Below, one piece after another: positions 24,212 through 32,876 of a DNA stretch of 64,000 nt. Made by a program: the position numbers and the translations under genes. Numbering within the stretch: the stretch's first letter is position 1; every line of letters begins with the position of its first letter. A model generated the notes under the pieces. It had not been told where the DNA came from. It did not search any database and saw nothing but the letters and a program-made list of their open reading frames with translations. Source of the stretch: Kaistella flava (ex Peng et al. 2021) (GTDB lineage: Bacteria; Bacteroidota; Bacteroidia; Flavobacteriales; Weeksellaceae); the NCBI RefSeq assembly GCF_015191005.1, contig NZ_CP040442.1, forward strand, positions 310,001 through 374,000, in the 5' to 3' direction.

Positions 24212-26119
24212 TTAAATCTTCTCATTCTTAATTTCCTCCACAATCTCCGGATTCAAAAGCGTAGAAGTATCACCGAAATTAGCAAAATCACCTTCCGCAA
24301 TTTTTCTCAAAATACGGCGCATAATTTTCCCGGAACGGGTTTTTGGCAAGGCAGAAACAAACTGAATTTTATCCAGTTTCGCGATTGGTCCAATCGTATC
24401 CGAAATAACGTTGTTGATTTCTTTTCTCAAATTATCTCTATCACGATCTTCACCACTGTCTTTTAACATCACAAAACCGTAAAGCGCACTTCCTTTCACG
24501 TCGTGTGGATACCCAACAATCGCAGATTCCGCCACGGCTGGATGTAAATTCACACTATCTTCAATCGGTGCAGTTCCCAAATTATGTCCGGAAACAATGA
24601 TCACATCATCAACACGTCCGGTGATTCTGTAATAGCCAACTTCATCTCTCAAAGCGCCATCTCCTGTGAAATATTTTCCCGGGAAAGCGGTAAAATAAGT
24701 ATCTTTATATCGTTGATGGTCACCCCAAATTGTTCGCGCAATTCCAGGCCACGGAAAACGGATACATAAATTTCCATCCACTTGATTTCCGGTAATTTCA
24801 TTTCGTTTATCATCCATCAAAACGGGCTGAATTCCCGGCAACGGCAAAGTCGCATAAGTCGGTTTTGTCGGCGTGATAAAAGGCAATGGTGAAATCATAA
24901 TCCCTCCGGTTTCAGTTTGCCACCAGGTATCAACGATCGGACATTTTTTCTTGCCGACATGATCATTATACCAATGCCACGCTTCATCATTAATCGGCTC
25001 ACCAACAGACCCGATCACTCTCAGACTTGACAAATCATGTTTCTCAACCCATTCGTAAGATTCTTTTGCCAAGGCACGAATCGCTGTTGGAGCCGTATAA
25101 AATTGCGTTACTTTATGTTTTTCAATCACTTCCCAGAAACGATCCGGTTCCGGATAAGTTGGTACTCCTTCAAAAATAACGGTCGTTGCGCCATTCAACA
25201 ACGGTCCGTACAAAATATAAGAATGTCCCGTGATCCAGCCAATATCGGCAGTACACCAATAAATATCGTTCTCCTTATAATTGAAAACATTTTTAAAAGT
25301 ATAAGCCGTGTAAACCATGTAACCGGCGGTGGTGTGCAACATTCCTTTCGGCTTTCCAGTCGATCCTGACGTATATAAAATAAACAACGGATCTTCCGCA
25401 TCCATGATCACCGAAATAAAATCAGAAGGCGCTTTGTCATAAAGAGGCGCCAACCAAAGATCTCTTCCTTCCTTCATTTTTACCTCGCCGCCGGTTCTTT
25501 TTACGACCAAAACTTTTTCCACGGTCGGACATTTTTCTACGGCTTCATCGATGATTCCTTTCAAATCAATCGATTTTGTACCGCGGTAACTTCCATCCGA
25601 ACAGATGATCATTTTCGCTCCACAATCGTTAACTCTTGATTCCACAGCATTTGCCGAAAATCCCGCAAAAATTACGGAGTGAATCGCGCCCAATCTTGCA
25701 CAGGCCAACATTGAAACCGCCAGTTCCGGAATCATTGGCAAATAAATACAAACGCGGTCGCCCTTTTGGACGCCCTGATCACGAAGCACATTCGCCATTT
25801 TACAAACCCGGTCGCGCAATTCGCTGTACGAAATATGTTGCGCCTCCTCTTTCGGATCATTCGGCTCAAAAATAATCGCCGTTTTATCCCCACGCTCATT
25901 CAAATGCCGGTCGATACAATTCTTCGTAATATTCAGTTTTGCATTTTTAAACCATTGAATTTTAGCATCTTCCATATTGTAATCCACCACTTTAGACCAC
26001 CGTTGATACCACACAAAATTCTCATCGGCCACTTTATCCCAGAATTTTTTCGGGTTTTTAATCGATTTTTTATACTGTTTAAAATAGTCCGGCAAATCGT
26101 CTATCACGTAATTTTTCAT
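24212..26119 (-). CDS. acs: Acetyl-CoA synthetase
   Basis: A 635-residue AMP-forming ligase that converts acetate, ATP and CoA to acetyl-CoA in the cytoplasm. The P-loop-like motif LFILYTSGSTGKPKG and the core DTWWQTETGGIMISPLP are present. The C-terminal KTRSGKIMRRILRK carries the Lys that is acetylated in known Acs proteins. Its length is near the family norm. It is transcribed toward its own terminator, downstream of a structured repeat in its leader. Close neighbours are a propionyl-CoA synthetase and an SSS-STAC kinase, pointing to short-chain carboxylate use. Confidence 0.96.
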   Translation of the reverse strand: MKNYVIDDLPDYFKQYKKSIKNPKKFWDKVADENFVWYQRWSKVVDYNMEDAKIQWFKNAKLNITKNCIDRHLNERGDKTAIIFEPNDPKEEAQHISYSELRDRVCKMANVLRDQGVQKGDRVCIYLPMIPELAVSMLACARLGAIHSVIFAGFSANAVESRVNDCGAKMIICSDGSYRGTKSIDLKGIIDEAVEKCPTVEKVLVVKRTGGEVKMKEGRDLWLAPLYDKAPSDFISVIMDAEDPLFILYTSGSTGKPKGMLHTTAGYMVYTAYTFKNVFNYKENDIYWCTADIGWITGHSYILYGPLLNGATTVIFEGVPTYPEPDRFWEVIEKHKVTQFYTAPTAIRALAKESYEWVEKHDLSSLRVIGSVGEPINDEAWHWYNDHVGKKKCPIVDTWWQTETGGIMISPLPFITPTKPTYATLPLPGIQPVLMDDKRNEITGNQVDGNLCIRFPWPGIARTIWGDHQRYKDTYFTAFPGKYFTGDGALRDEVGYYRITGRVDDVIIVSGHNLGTAPIEDSVNLHPAVAESAIVGYPHDVKGSALYGFVMLKDSGEDRDRDNLRKEINNVISDTIGPIAKLDKIQFVSALPKTRSGKIMRRILRKIAEGDFANFGDTSTLLNPEIVEEIKNEKI

Positions 26120-26150
26120 AATATTTAATTTTTTTTAATTCTAATTTTAT

Positions 26151-26272
26151 TTAGGAGCCGTCTCTTCCTCAAGACGAGATGCTATCCGCTCATACTCCTC
26201 ACGCCAAGGCTTTTCCCAACGCTTGTTCCGGGGTAACCGCTTCTATCAGGGCTAGTTACGACCCGTTTTATT
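26151..26272 (-). ncRNA. Candidate structured RNA/repeat in the acs leader
   Basis: A GC-richer block in an AT-rich gap, just upstream of acs on its strand. In minus-strand reading it contains TAGCCCTGATAGAAGCGG, later GAGCGGATAGC, a CGTCT/AGACG hairpin and terminal GGAG/CTCC pairing. The TAGCCCTGATAGAAG consensus is familiar from repetitive intergenic elements of Flavobacteriia. It may be a Flavo-1-like non-coding RNA or a REP-type repeat. The class is not proven. Confidence 0.4.
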
Positions 26273-26574
26273 TATTCCAATTTTCGTTTAAATATAATTT
26301 CATCTTTTTCATTCATAGATTCATAAATTCATAGGGCTACACCCCATGCTATTGATTACGCCACTTCGTGGCTGGATTAAGAATTTCCATTTACCTTAGT
26401 TTCCTATTAGTTAACCGTTGATCAATCTTAATTTTACTTAATTTCTTACTGGTTAAATTTCGCACGGACAATATTTGCTAAGTGAAACGCCTTTGCGCCC
26501 GTAATTTTATGCAGCATTATTAATAAATTCTTTGCGTCTTTGCGTTAAAATATTTAGTGTAGTTGGACAACAAT
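26273..26574. repeat. Repeat-rich intergenic region between acs and prpE
   Basis: There is no gene in this stretch. It holds a GGGCTACACCCCATGCTATT block with a GCCACTTCGTGGC hairpin (around 26330-26375) and, nearer prpE, AACGCCTTTGCG and CTTTGCGTCTTTGCGTTAAA (to about 26550). Each looks like a fragment of a repeat family; the last resembles sequence near 62660-62780. Confidence 0.5.
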
Positions 26575-28476
26575 TTACAAATACTTCTTTTTATATTCAT
26601 CCATTTTCAACTGCAATTCCTCCACAACACTTTCATCATCAATCGTCGATGGCATTTGATATTCCTTTCCATCCAACATCGTCCGAATCAATTTTCTCAA
26701 AATTTTCCCCGACCGTGTTTTCGGTAAACGGTTCACCACCAAAGCATTTTTCATACACGCCACAGCACCGATTTTTTCCCTAACCAATAAAACAAGATCC
26801 TTTTCCAAAGTCTTCTCATCCGCTTCTGAACCTGATTTTAAAACCGCAATGGCAAAAGGAATTTGACCTTTTAAATCATCATCAATTCCGACCACGCAAC
26901 ATTCTGCAATTTCTTTGTGAGCAGATACTACTTCTTCCATTTCCGCGGTAGAAAGTCGGTGTCCTGCTACATTAATTACATCGTCAACTCTTCCTGTCAC
27001 GAAAACATATCCGTCTTCATCTTTAATTGCGCCGTCTCCGGAAAAATAGTAACCCGGAAATCTGGATAAATATCCAAATTTAAAACGTTCCGGATCGCCC
27101 CAAATTCCCATCATCGCTCCAGGCGCTAAAGGAAGTTTGATCACCAAATAACCTTCATGATGCGGTTCGAGTTCATAACCTTCTTCGCTGAAAATTTTAA
27201 TATCATAACCTGGAATCGGTTTTCCAGCCGAGGCTCTTTTAATTTTAACATCTTCAACACCCGGCATTAATCCCAACATCGGCCAACCTGATTCCGTTTG
27301 CCACCAATGATCAATTGCAGGAACTCCCACAAATTTTTCATACCAATCCAATGTTGCGACATCACATCTTTCACCAGCCAAAAACTGGGTTCTTAAAGAC
27401 GATAAATCATATTTTTTGACCAGTTTTCCTTCGGGATCTTCTTTTTTAATAGCACGAATTGCGGTCGGAGCCGTGAACATGATGGATACTTTATGCTCTT
27501 CAATCACTCGCCAAAAAGTTCCTGCATCCGGCGTTCCGATTGGTTTTCCTTCAAAAATAACGGTTGTATTTCTGTTAATCAAAGGACCATAAACCGAGTA
27601 ACTGTGGCCAACTGCCCAACCAATGTCAGAAGCCGCCCAAAAGGTTTCGCCTTCATTTGCACCGTAAATATTTTTTATTGAAAATTTCATGGCAACGGCA
27701 TGACCGCCATTATCACGGACAACTCCTTTCGGTTTTCCAGTCGTTCCGGAGGTGTACAAAATATACAAAGGATGCGTAGATTCTACGGAAACGCACTCGG
27801 TTGGTTCGGATTCGGTCATTAACTTTTCAAAATCAACCAAGGAAGAATCATTTTTAAAATCAACCCGATTTCCTAATAATTTTCTATCGAAAGCCACGAT
27901 ATGTTCTGGTTGATGTTCAGACATTGAAACTGCTTCTTTCACGAAAGGCAAATACGGAATTCTTCTGGAAACTTCCATTCCGGAACTTGCGGTAATAATC
28001 GCTTTTGGATTACAATCGTCAATTCTGATGGCTAATTCCTGCGGCGCAAATCCACCAAAAACAACGGAATGGGTAACGCCTAATCTAGCACAAGCCAACA
28101 TTGCAAATACGGATTCTGGAATCATCGGCATGTAAATAATCGCGGTATCGCCTTTTTCTAAACCTAATTTTTTCAGTCCGCCCGCAAATTTTGAAACATG
28201 TTCTAAAACTTGACTATAAGTATATTTAATAATTCTATTCGTTACCGGAGAATCGTAAATAATTGCAACCTGATCGCCGAATCCATCATTGACATGTTTA
28301 TCAACCGCCAGAAAACACGTATTCAATTCTCCATCTGCAAACCACGTAGGATAATTTACACCATCATCGGTTAAGATATGTTTTGGCTTTTTAAACCATT
28401 CAATTTGTTCTGCCTGTTCTGCCCAGAATTTTTCTTTGTGAATAATACTTTCTTTAAACATTTGATCTGCGTTCAT
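26575..28476 (-). CDS. prpE: Propionyl-CoA synthetase (PrpE-like)
   Basis: A 633-residue AMP-forming acyl-CoA synthetase. It shows the adenylation motif LYILYTSGTTGKPKG followed directly by VVRDNGGHAVAM, which is characteristic of PrpE rather than Acs; also DHWWQTESGWPM and the C-terminal LPKTRSGKILRKL. It activates propionate (and probably acetate or other short acids) to the CoA thioester. The gene lies between acs and a response regulator on the same strand. The 84 bases downstream of the regulator carry TTTAGGTTTTAGG repeats. Confidence 0.93.
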   Translation of the reverse strand: MNADQMFKESIIHKEKFWAEQAEQIEWFKKPKHILTDDGVNYPTWFADGELNTCFLAVDKHVNDGFGDQVAIIYDSPVTNRIIKYTYSQVLEHVSKFAGGLKKLGLEKGDTAIIYMPMIPESVFAMLACARLGVTHSVVFGGFAPQELAIRIDDCNPKAIITASSGMEVSRRIPYLPFVKEAVSMSEHQPEHIVAFDRKLLGNRVDFKNDSSLVDFEKLMTESEPTECVSVESTHPLYILYTSGTTGKPKGVVRDNGGHAVAMKFSIKNIYGANEGETFWAASDIGWAVGHSYSVYGPLINRNTTVIFEGKPIGTPDAGTFWRVIEEHKVSIMFTAPTAIRAIKKEDPEGKLVKKYDLSSLRTQFLAGERCDVATLDWYEKFVGVPAIDHWWQTESGWPMLGLMPGVEDVKIKRASAGKPIPGYDIKIFSEEGYELEPHHEGYLVIKLPLAPGAMMGIWGDPERFKFGYLSRFPGYYFSGDGAIKDEDGYVFVTGRVDDVINVAGHRLSTAEMEEVVSAHKEIAECCVVGIDDDLKGQIPFAIAVLKSGSEADEKTLEKDLVLLVREKIGAVACMKNALVVNRLPKTRSGKILRKLIRTMLDGKEYQMPSTIDDESVVEELQLKMDEYKKKYL

Positions 28477-28560
28477 GATATTTAGGTTTTAGGTAGTGGG
28501 TTTTAGGTTTTAGTCTAAATTCCCAAAATTGAGTTTTATTGATTGCTTATTATCGATTAA

Positions 28561-28932
28561 TTATTGCTTATCTGTCAAAAGTTCTTCAACCCGTTCTGTC
28601 AGTTTTTTTATTGAATAAGGTTTGGTGATGTAATCATCTGCGCCAAGTTCCAGCCCTTTTTTAATATCTGCTTCACCACTTTTTGCGGAAAGTAGAATGA
28701 CTTTAATTCCACTCAGGTTTTTATCTCTTTTAATTTCTGCGAGCGTGGTGTAACCATCAACATTGGGCATCATAATGTCCAATAAAATCATATCGGGAAT
28801 TTCGGTTTTCAACAGTTCCAAAACTTCGGAACCGTCTCTGGCGATAAAAACTTCATAACCGGCTTTCTTAAATGCGTATTCCAAGGTCATGATGATCTTG
28901 TGTTCGTCGTCGGCGATTAATATTTTTTTCAT
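28561..28932 (-). CDS. Receiver-only response regulator
   Basis: A single-domain response regulator (123 residues from this start). The acidic pair is in KILIADDEH, the phosphoacceptor Asp in MILLDIMMPN, and the conserved Lys in DYITKPYSIKKL. No output domain is present. The frame is open to 28968, but those extra codons lie inside a hairpin repeat and the ATG at 28932 gives the normal start, preceded by GAAGAAAC. It is the likely partner of the kinase at 29564-32263, from which it is separated by a REP-type transposase. Confidence 0.93.
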   Translation of the reverse strand: MKKILIADDEHKIIMTLEYAFKKAGYEVFIARDGSEVLELLKTEIPDMILLDIMMPNVDGYTTLAEIKRDKNLSGIKVILLSAKSGEADIKKGLELGADDYITKPYSIKKLTERVEELLTDKQ

Positions 28933-28951
28933 GTTTCTTCTTTTTTGGGGC

Positions 28952-29034
28952 GACCGCGAAGCGGTCAAATATTCATAGCCGTATGTGAAACATACGGATC
29001 GTTTACGGACATGTTTGTGAAATTTTCAAACATG
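28952..29034. repeat. Left REP-like hairpins flanking the transposase
   Basis: Three hairpins stand in a row: GACCGC-GAA-GCGGTC (28952-28966), CCGTATG-TGAAA-CATACGG (28979-28997) and CATGTTTG-(9)-CAAACATG (29010-29034). The middle one recurs almost exactly, inverted, on the other side of the transposase. Confidence 0.75.
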
Positions 29035-29044
29035 TGAACGGAAT

Positions 29045-29491
29045 TTATAAAAAATATTTTTCATCAAATTCAATTTCATTTTCAAGCAATAATCTCCGGT
29101 ATTCGGATTCAAAATCTTCAGCATGGTGATGCTTTTTTTGATTTTTAATATAATTAATAATCATCTCTTTATCTCTGATGCAGTACGTAAATGCGCCATA
29201 ACCTTCCTGCCATTCTTCAAATTCAGGAAACAAACCACTTTGTTTCATCCATAAGTTACTGGCAATTTTAATGTCTTTTACCAGATCGCTCAGTCGTACG
29301 GTTGGGTGCAAACTGGTGAAAATATGGAGATGATCCGGCATTCCATTAATCCTGTATAGCGTGCATTTTTTGTTTTTAATAATTCCCCAGATATATTTGT
29401 ACAATTCGTCTTCGTGTTCAGAATTGAGGCTTGGTTTTCTATGTTTTGTAGAAAATACGATGTGATAATATATTTGGGTGTAGGTTGACAT
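29045..29491 (-). CDS. REP-associated tyrosine transposase (IS200/Y1 family)
   Basis: A 148-residue HUH-type single-strand nuclease. The histidine pair is in GMPDHLHIF and the nucleophile Tyr in INYIKNQKKHHH. The start MSTYTQIYYHIVFSTKHRK is typical of RAYT/TnpA-REP proteins of Bacteroidota. It is flanked on both sides by hairpin repeats, no TnpB is present, and it stands between a histidine kinase gene and its receiver gene in the same direction. It is probably a chromosomally fixed REP transposase rather than a full IS. Confidence 0.9.
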   Translation of the reverse strand: MSTYTQIYYHIVFSTKHRKPSLNSEHEDELYKYIWGIIKNKKCTLYRINGMPDHLHIFTSLHPTVRLSDLVKDIKIASNLWMKQSGLFPEFEEWQEGYGAFTYCIRDKEMIINYIKNQKKHHHAEDFESEYRRLLLENEIEFDEKYFL

Positions 29492-29514
29492 TTTTTTTTA
29501 TTCGTTCGGTTGTT

Positions 29515-29598
29515 GAACCCTTCGGGTTCTTGATTCTTTTTTTATTATTTTTTTCCGTACGTTTCACATACGGCTATTGTTGTTAAACTCTTCGAGTT
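29515..29598. repeat. Right REP-like hairpins, extending into the kinase 3' end
   Basis: GAACCC-TTC-GGGTTC (29515-29529), CCGTACG-TTTCA-CATACGG (29555-29573) and AACTC-TTC-GAGTT (29586-29598). The second is the inverted counterpart of the hairpin at 28979. The stop codon and last codons of the kinase gene fall within these hairpins. Confidence 0.72.
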
Positions 29599-32263
29599 CA
29601 TTGTTATGTTCTTTAATTGGTAAGAAAACTTCAAACGTTACTCCAATTTCTTTATTTTTCACTTCGATGTCGCCGCCATGTGCGATCATTATTTTTTTAC
29701 AAATCGCTAAACCTAGTCCGCTTCCTGTTGGTTTTTGCAGATTTTGATTTTTTGACTGGTAGAATTTTTCAAAGATGAAGGCCAGATCTTCGGTCGGAAT
29801 TATTTTTCCGGTATTGAAGATGGAAATCTTTAATTGGTGTTCCTGTTTCTGAAATTTCGTTTGAATCATTCCTTGTTCATTCGTGAATTTCAAAGCGTTT
29901 CCTAAAATATTTTGAAAAACCTGAATCATTCTGGGTTCATCATATTCAAAGATTTCATCTTCTAAAAGATTGACATCCGAATGATGCAGACTTCTTTGTT
30001 CAAAAAGGTGAAGCAATGGTTTCACTGATTTACGGAAAGTTTCAATGATATTAAAGGACTGAATATTTAAAGGAATAGTTCCCGTCTCCAGTTTATCCAG
30101 GTAAAGAATATCATTAATAATTTCACTCAAACGATCTGATTCTGAAATGATGTTTTCCAGGAAATCCTTCTTTAATTCTGCCGGCATTTCTTCATCATCC
30201 AAAAGAATTTCACTGGTTGCACGAATTGCTGTCAGCGGTGTGCGAAGTTCGTGTGCAACGCTATCGAGGAATTCATCTTTTTGTTTGTCTTTAACAATCA
30301 GATTTTTATTGGCGTTTTGAAGATCGTCAGAGAGTTTCAATAACTGCGAGGATTGTTCGCTTAATTGTTTATTAATAGAAATATTTTCCTTTGATTCTTC
30401 CAAAATTTTTAAAACTTCCGGAAGTGAAATTTTATCTTCTTTGGTTACACCTTCAATTAAAATTTTTGCAGAAGCAGTACCAATTCTTCCACTTAAAAGG
30501 TTTTCAGAAAATTTAATGAAACGGGAATCTGCAGTGTCACTGTCGTTGGTAATTTTATATTTTAAATTAAAAATTTTCAGGGCTTGCTCTGTCTTTTTCT
30601 CGCCAAGAAACTTTACTAAAATCTTTTGAATATCTGACACGTGTGCCGTTCCTTTCCAGATGTAAGCGTTTTCATGATTTTGAATGTAATCATTGATGTC
30701 TACATAAATTTCAGCATAATTTCTTTCGCGATAATCTGAAATAGTATTTGCCGAAATGATGGTAAATAAAAGTCCATTAACTAAAAGACTCCAGAAGAAA
30801 ATCTGTGGAATTGGCGATAAATAAGGAATATTAAAAAAACTGAAGAAACCGTGATTGAAGAAAGTGCTTTGTTGGTAATTTTCAGAAAAACTTGGTAAGA
30901 CCAAACCTAAATAACAAATAAGAACTCCCACAATAATTCCAGTCATCGAACCTAAATAAGTGCCACGTCGCCAAAATATCGCGCCGAAAAAAGAAGGTGC
31001 TAATTGTGCGATTAGTACAAAAGAAACCAAACCTATACTGAATAAACTTTTGCCTAATATAAAATATTTATAAAATATAAAACTAACCAAAATCAATAAG
31101 AAAATACTGATTTTTCTAATGTTAACAATGTTTTTGGTGTTGTTTGTTTCCGACCCAAATTTAAACCGATCCAGCCATCCGTAAGGAATAATGATGTTAT
31201 TGGAAAGCATAATCGACAATGAAATACTCGAAATAATAATCATCGAAATACAGGCGCTTAATCCACCGAAGAAAACCATTGTTGAAATGATCTTATTTCC
31301 AAATTTCTGTGGAATGAGAATAGAGTAGAGTTCGGGATTTACATCTTCACCAAAAAATAAAATCTTTCCGCCCCAGGCAATTGGGAACACGAAGAAGTTG
31401 AAAATCAAAAGATATAAAGGGAACAGCCAAATTGCAGTTTTGATGTGTTTCTCTTTTCTGTTTTCGATAATCGCGGTGTGAAATTGTCTTGGCAAAAGGA
31501 AAATCGCCGACATCGACAGCATCGACATTAAGAACCAGTTGAATCCGCCTTCTAAACCGTTAAAGGTGTTTTTGGCTGCGAAGTCCGGTAGCTTTTCGGC
31601 TTGGTTGTAAATATCTTCAAAACCATTAAATACGCCGTAAACCACGAAGATTCCGAGAATGATGAAGAAAATTAATTTTAAGAAACTTTCAACCGCAACG
31701 GCAGAAATAATTCCAAGTCTTTTTTCCGAAGCATCCACATATTTTGTTCCGTAATAAGAGGAGAATAAGGCGATTATTAAAACAACGTAAGTTGCCGAAT
31801 CGAAAAATATATTCGTAGTTTGATCCGTTTCTGTTATTAAATGAAAGGTTTCCGAGATCGCTTTTATCTGTAAACCGACGTAAGGAATAATCGCAAACAT
31901 ACAAACCAAAGCAATTAAAGCGCTTAAGGAACGACTGTTTCCGTATCTCAAAGAAATGAAATCTGCGATACTGCTGATTTTATTAACCCGAGAAATTCGG
32001 ATGATTTTTGAATTGATATAAATCCAGGCTGGAATAATAATAATGGGACCGATGTAGATCGCCATATATTCTAAACCCTGATTTGCTGCCACACCGATGC
32101 TTCCATAATACGTCCAGGCCGAGCAGTAAACTGCCAGAGAAAGTGCATAAACGTACGGATTGTTTACCCAAAAACTGCTTCTTCTCTTCTCCGCGAAATA
32201 CGCAATAAAGAACAGAAGACCCAGATAGAGGACAACCAGTGCAAAAAGCAAATAACTATTCAT
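29564..32263 (-). CDS. SSS-STAC sensor histidine kinase (CrbS-like)
   Basis: An 899-residue hybrid of a sodium:solute symporter and a kinase. About 12-13 transmembrane segments of the SLC5 fold fill residues 1-510, a STAC-like linker follows (KILVKFLGEK, then FSENLLSGRIGTASAKILIE), then HisKA with the phosphoacceptor in SVAHELRTPL (near residue 660) and HATPase boxes NILGNALKFTNE and GSGLGLAICKK. CrbS-type proteins sense or transport acetate-like acids and control acs. I chose the ATG at 32263 (MNSYLLFALVVLY): it overlaps the small upstream gene by 8 bases and avoids 28 non-family residues. The C-terminus (ELEEFNNNSRM) is encoded in REP-like hairpins. Confidence 0.9.
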   Translation of the reverse strand: MNSYLLFALVVLYLGLLFFIAYFAEKRRSSFWVNNPYVYALSLAVYCSAWTYYGSIGVAANQGLEYMAIYIGPIIIIPAWIYINSKIIRISRVNKISSIADFISLRYGNSRSLSALIALVCMFAIIPYVGLQIKAISETFHLITETDQTTNIFFDSATYVVLIIALFSSYYGTKYVDASEKRLGIISAVAVESFLKLIFFIILGIFVVYGVFNGFEDIYNQAEKLPDFAAKNTFNGLEGGFNWFLMSMLSMSAIFLLPRQFHTAIIENRKEKHIKTAIWLFPLYLLIFNFFVFPIAWGGKILFFGEDVNPELYSILIPQKFGNKIISTMVFFGGLSACISMIIISSISLSIMLSNNIIIPYGWLDRFKFGSETNNTKNIVNIRKISIFLLILVSFIFYKYFILGKSLFSIGLVSFVLIAQLAPSFFGAIFWRRGTYLGSMTGIIVGVLICYLGLVLPSFSENYQQSTFFNHGFFSFFNIPYLSPIPQIFFWSLLVNGLLFTIISANTISDYRERNYAEIYVDINDYIQNHENAYIWKGTAHVSDIQKILVKFLGEKKTEQALKIFNLKYKITNDSDTADSRFIKFSENLLSGRIGTASAKILIEGVTKEDKISLPEVLKILEESKENISINKQLSEQSSQLLKLSDDLQNANKNLIVKDKQKDEFLDSVAHELRTPLTAIRATSEILLDDEEMPAELKKDFLENIISESDRLSEIINDILYLDKLETGTIPLNIQSFNIIETFRKSVKPLLHLFEQRSLHHSDVNLLEDEIFEYDEPRMIQVFQNILGNALKFTNEQGMIQTKFQKQEHQLKISIFNTGKIIPTEDLAFIFEKFYQSKNQNLQKPTGSGLGLAICKKIMIAHGGDIEVKNKEIGVTFEVFLPIKEHNNELEEFNNNSRM

Positions 32264-32450
32264 GGAATTTTTTGAAAATAATAAATGAAGTGAGACATGA
32301 GGCTGCCCAAACAAAAAAGATATAAACATAAATAATCGGCAAGCCAATTAATTTTTGTGAACTGTTGAACAAAAGCAAAACCGGCGCATTGAATAAAATA
32401 AACAATGCAATACTTAAAATAATCAGTTTTTGTTGATGTCTCTTTTTCAT
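32256..32450 (-). CDS. Small DUF3311-like membrane protein
   Basis: A 64-residue protein with two transmembrane helices (IILSIALFILFNAPVLLLF and IIYVYIFFVWAASCLTSFII). The GLPIIYVYIFFVW segment resembles DUF3311 proteins, which are encoded just before SSS transporters and probably act as small subunits. Its stop overlaps the kinase start by 8 bases, so they are translated together and probably interact in the membrane. Confidence 0.8.
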   Translation of the reverse strand: MKKRHQQKLIILSIALFILFNAPVLLLFNSSQKLIGLPIIYVYIFFVWAASCLTSFIIFKKFHE

Positions 32451-32558
32451 ATGAAGTTTCTATTGAACTTAAAAGTCATATGGAATCGTCTAATCGCCAT
32501 TTTGATTTTTTTAGAAAATTTATAATTGACGATTTCATTTTAATAATTAAAAGAAAAC

Positions 32559-32580
32559 AACGGGAAAGGAATTTCCCGTT
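32559..32580 (-). terminator. Terminator after the MFS and small membrane gene
   Basis: AACGGGAAA and TTTCCCGTT form a perfect 9-bp stem with a 4-base loop; minus-strand reading continues GTTTTCTTTT. It separates the porin-MFS unit from the kinase unit. Confidence 0.8.
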
Positions 32581-32602
32581 AGTTTCCTAATTTTAAATTG
32601 TA

Positions 32603-32830
32603 CTATAATTTATCGTCGGAATATTCTCCTGTAAAAGAATACCAACCGAAGATTGCTAAACCACCCACGATGATCGGCATCAGTACGGTGAGGATGATCC
32701 AGCCAAATACGTTGTCTTCTTGTTTGTCCGACATAATTTTCGGAATTCCAAACATACTTAAACCGTAGTAGGCGACTACCACTGCTAAAAGCATCCAGAC
32801 AATTCCTAATATTTTTTTTACTTGATCCAT
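32603..32830 (-). CDS. Small two-helix membrane protein (DUF6814-like)
   Basis: A 75-residue protein with two hydrophobic helices (ILGIVWMLLAVVVAYYGL and WIILTVLMPIIVGGLAIFGW) and a short acidic tail. Such proteins are commonly encoded directly after MHS-family MFS transporters in Bacteroidota and may be accessory subunits. It follows the MFS gene by 46 bases on the same strand and precedes a terminator. Confidence 0.75.
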   Translation of the reverse strand: MDQVKKILGIVWMLLAVVVAYYGLSMFGIPKIMSDKQEDNVFGWIILTVLMPIIVGGLAIFGWYSFTGEYSDDKL

Positions 32831-32876
32831 TTTTTTTGTTTTTTAAAGTTACTGAAAATTTGAAAGATGATGCGTT

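Noticed and set aside
25766..26128. 120-residue open frame on the plus strand, with others inside acs
   Set aside because: It is antisense to acs; no family resemblance and no promoter.
29045..29491. Full IS200/IS605 element
   Set aside because: No tnpB is present and the flanks are multiple REP-like hairpins on both sides, which fits a RAYT better.
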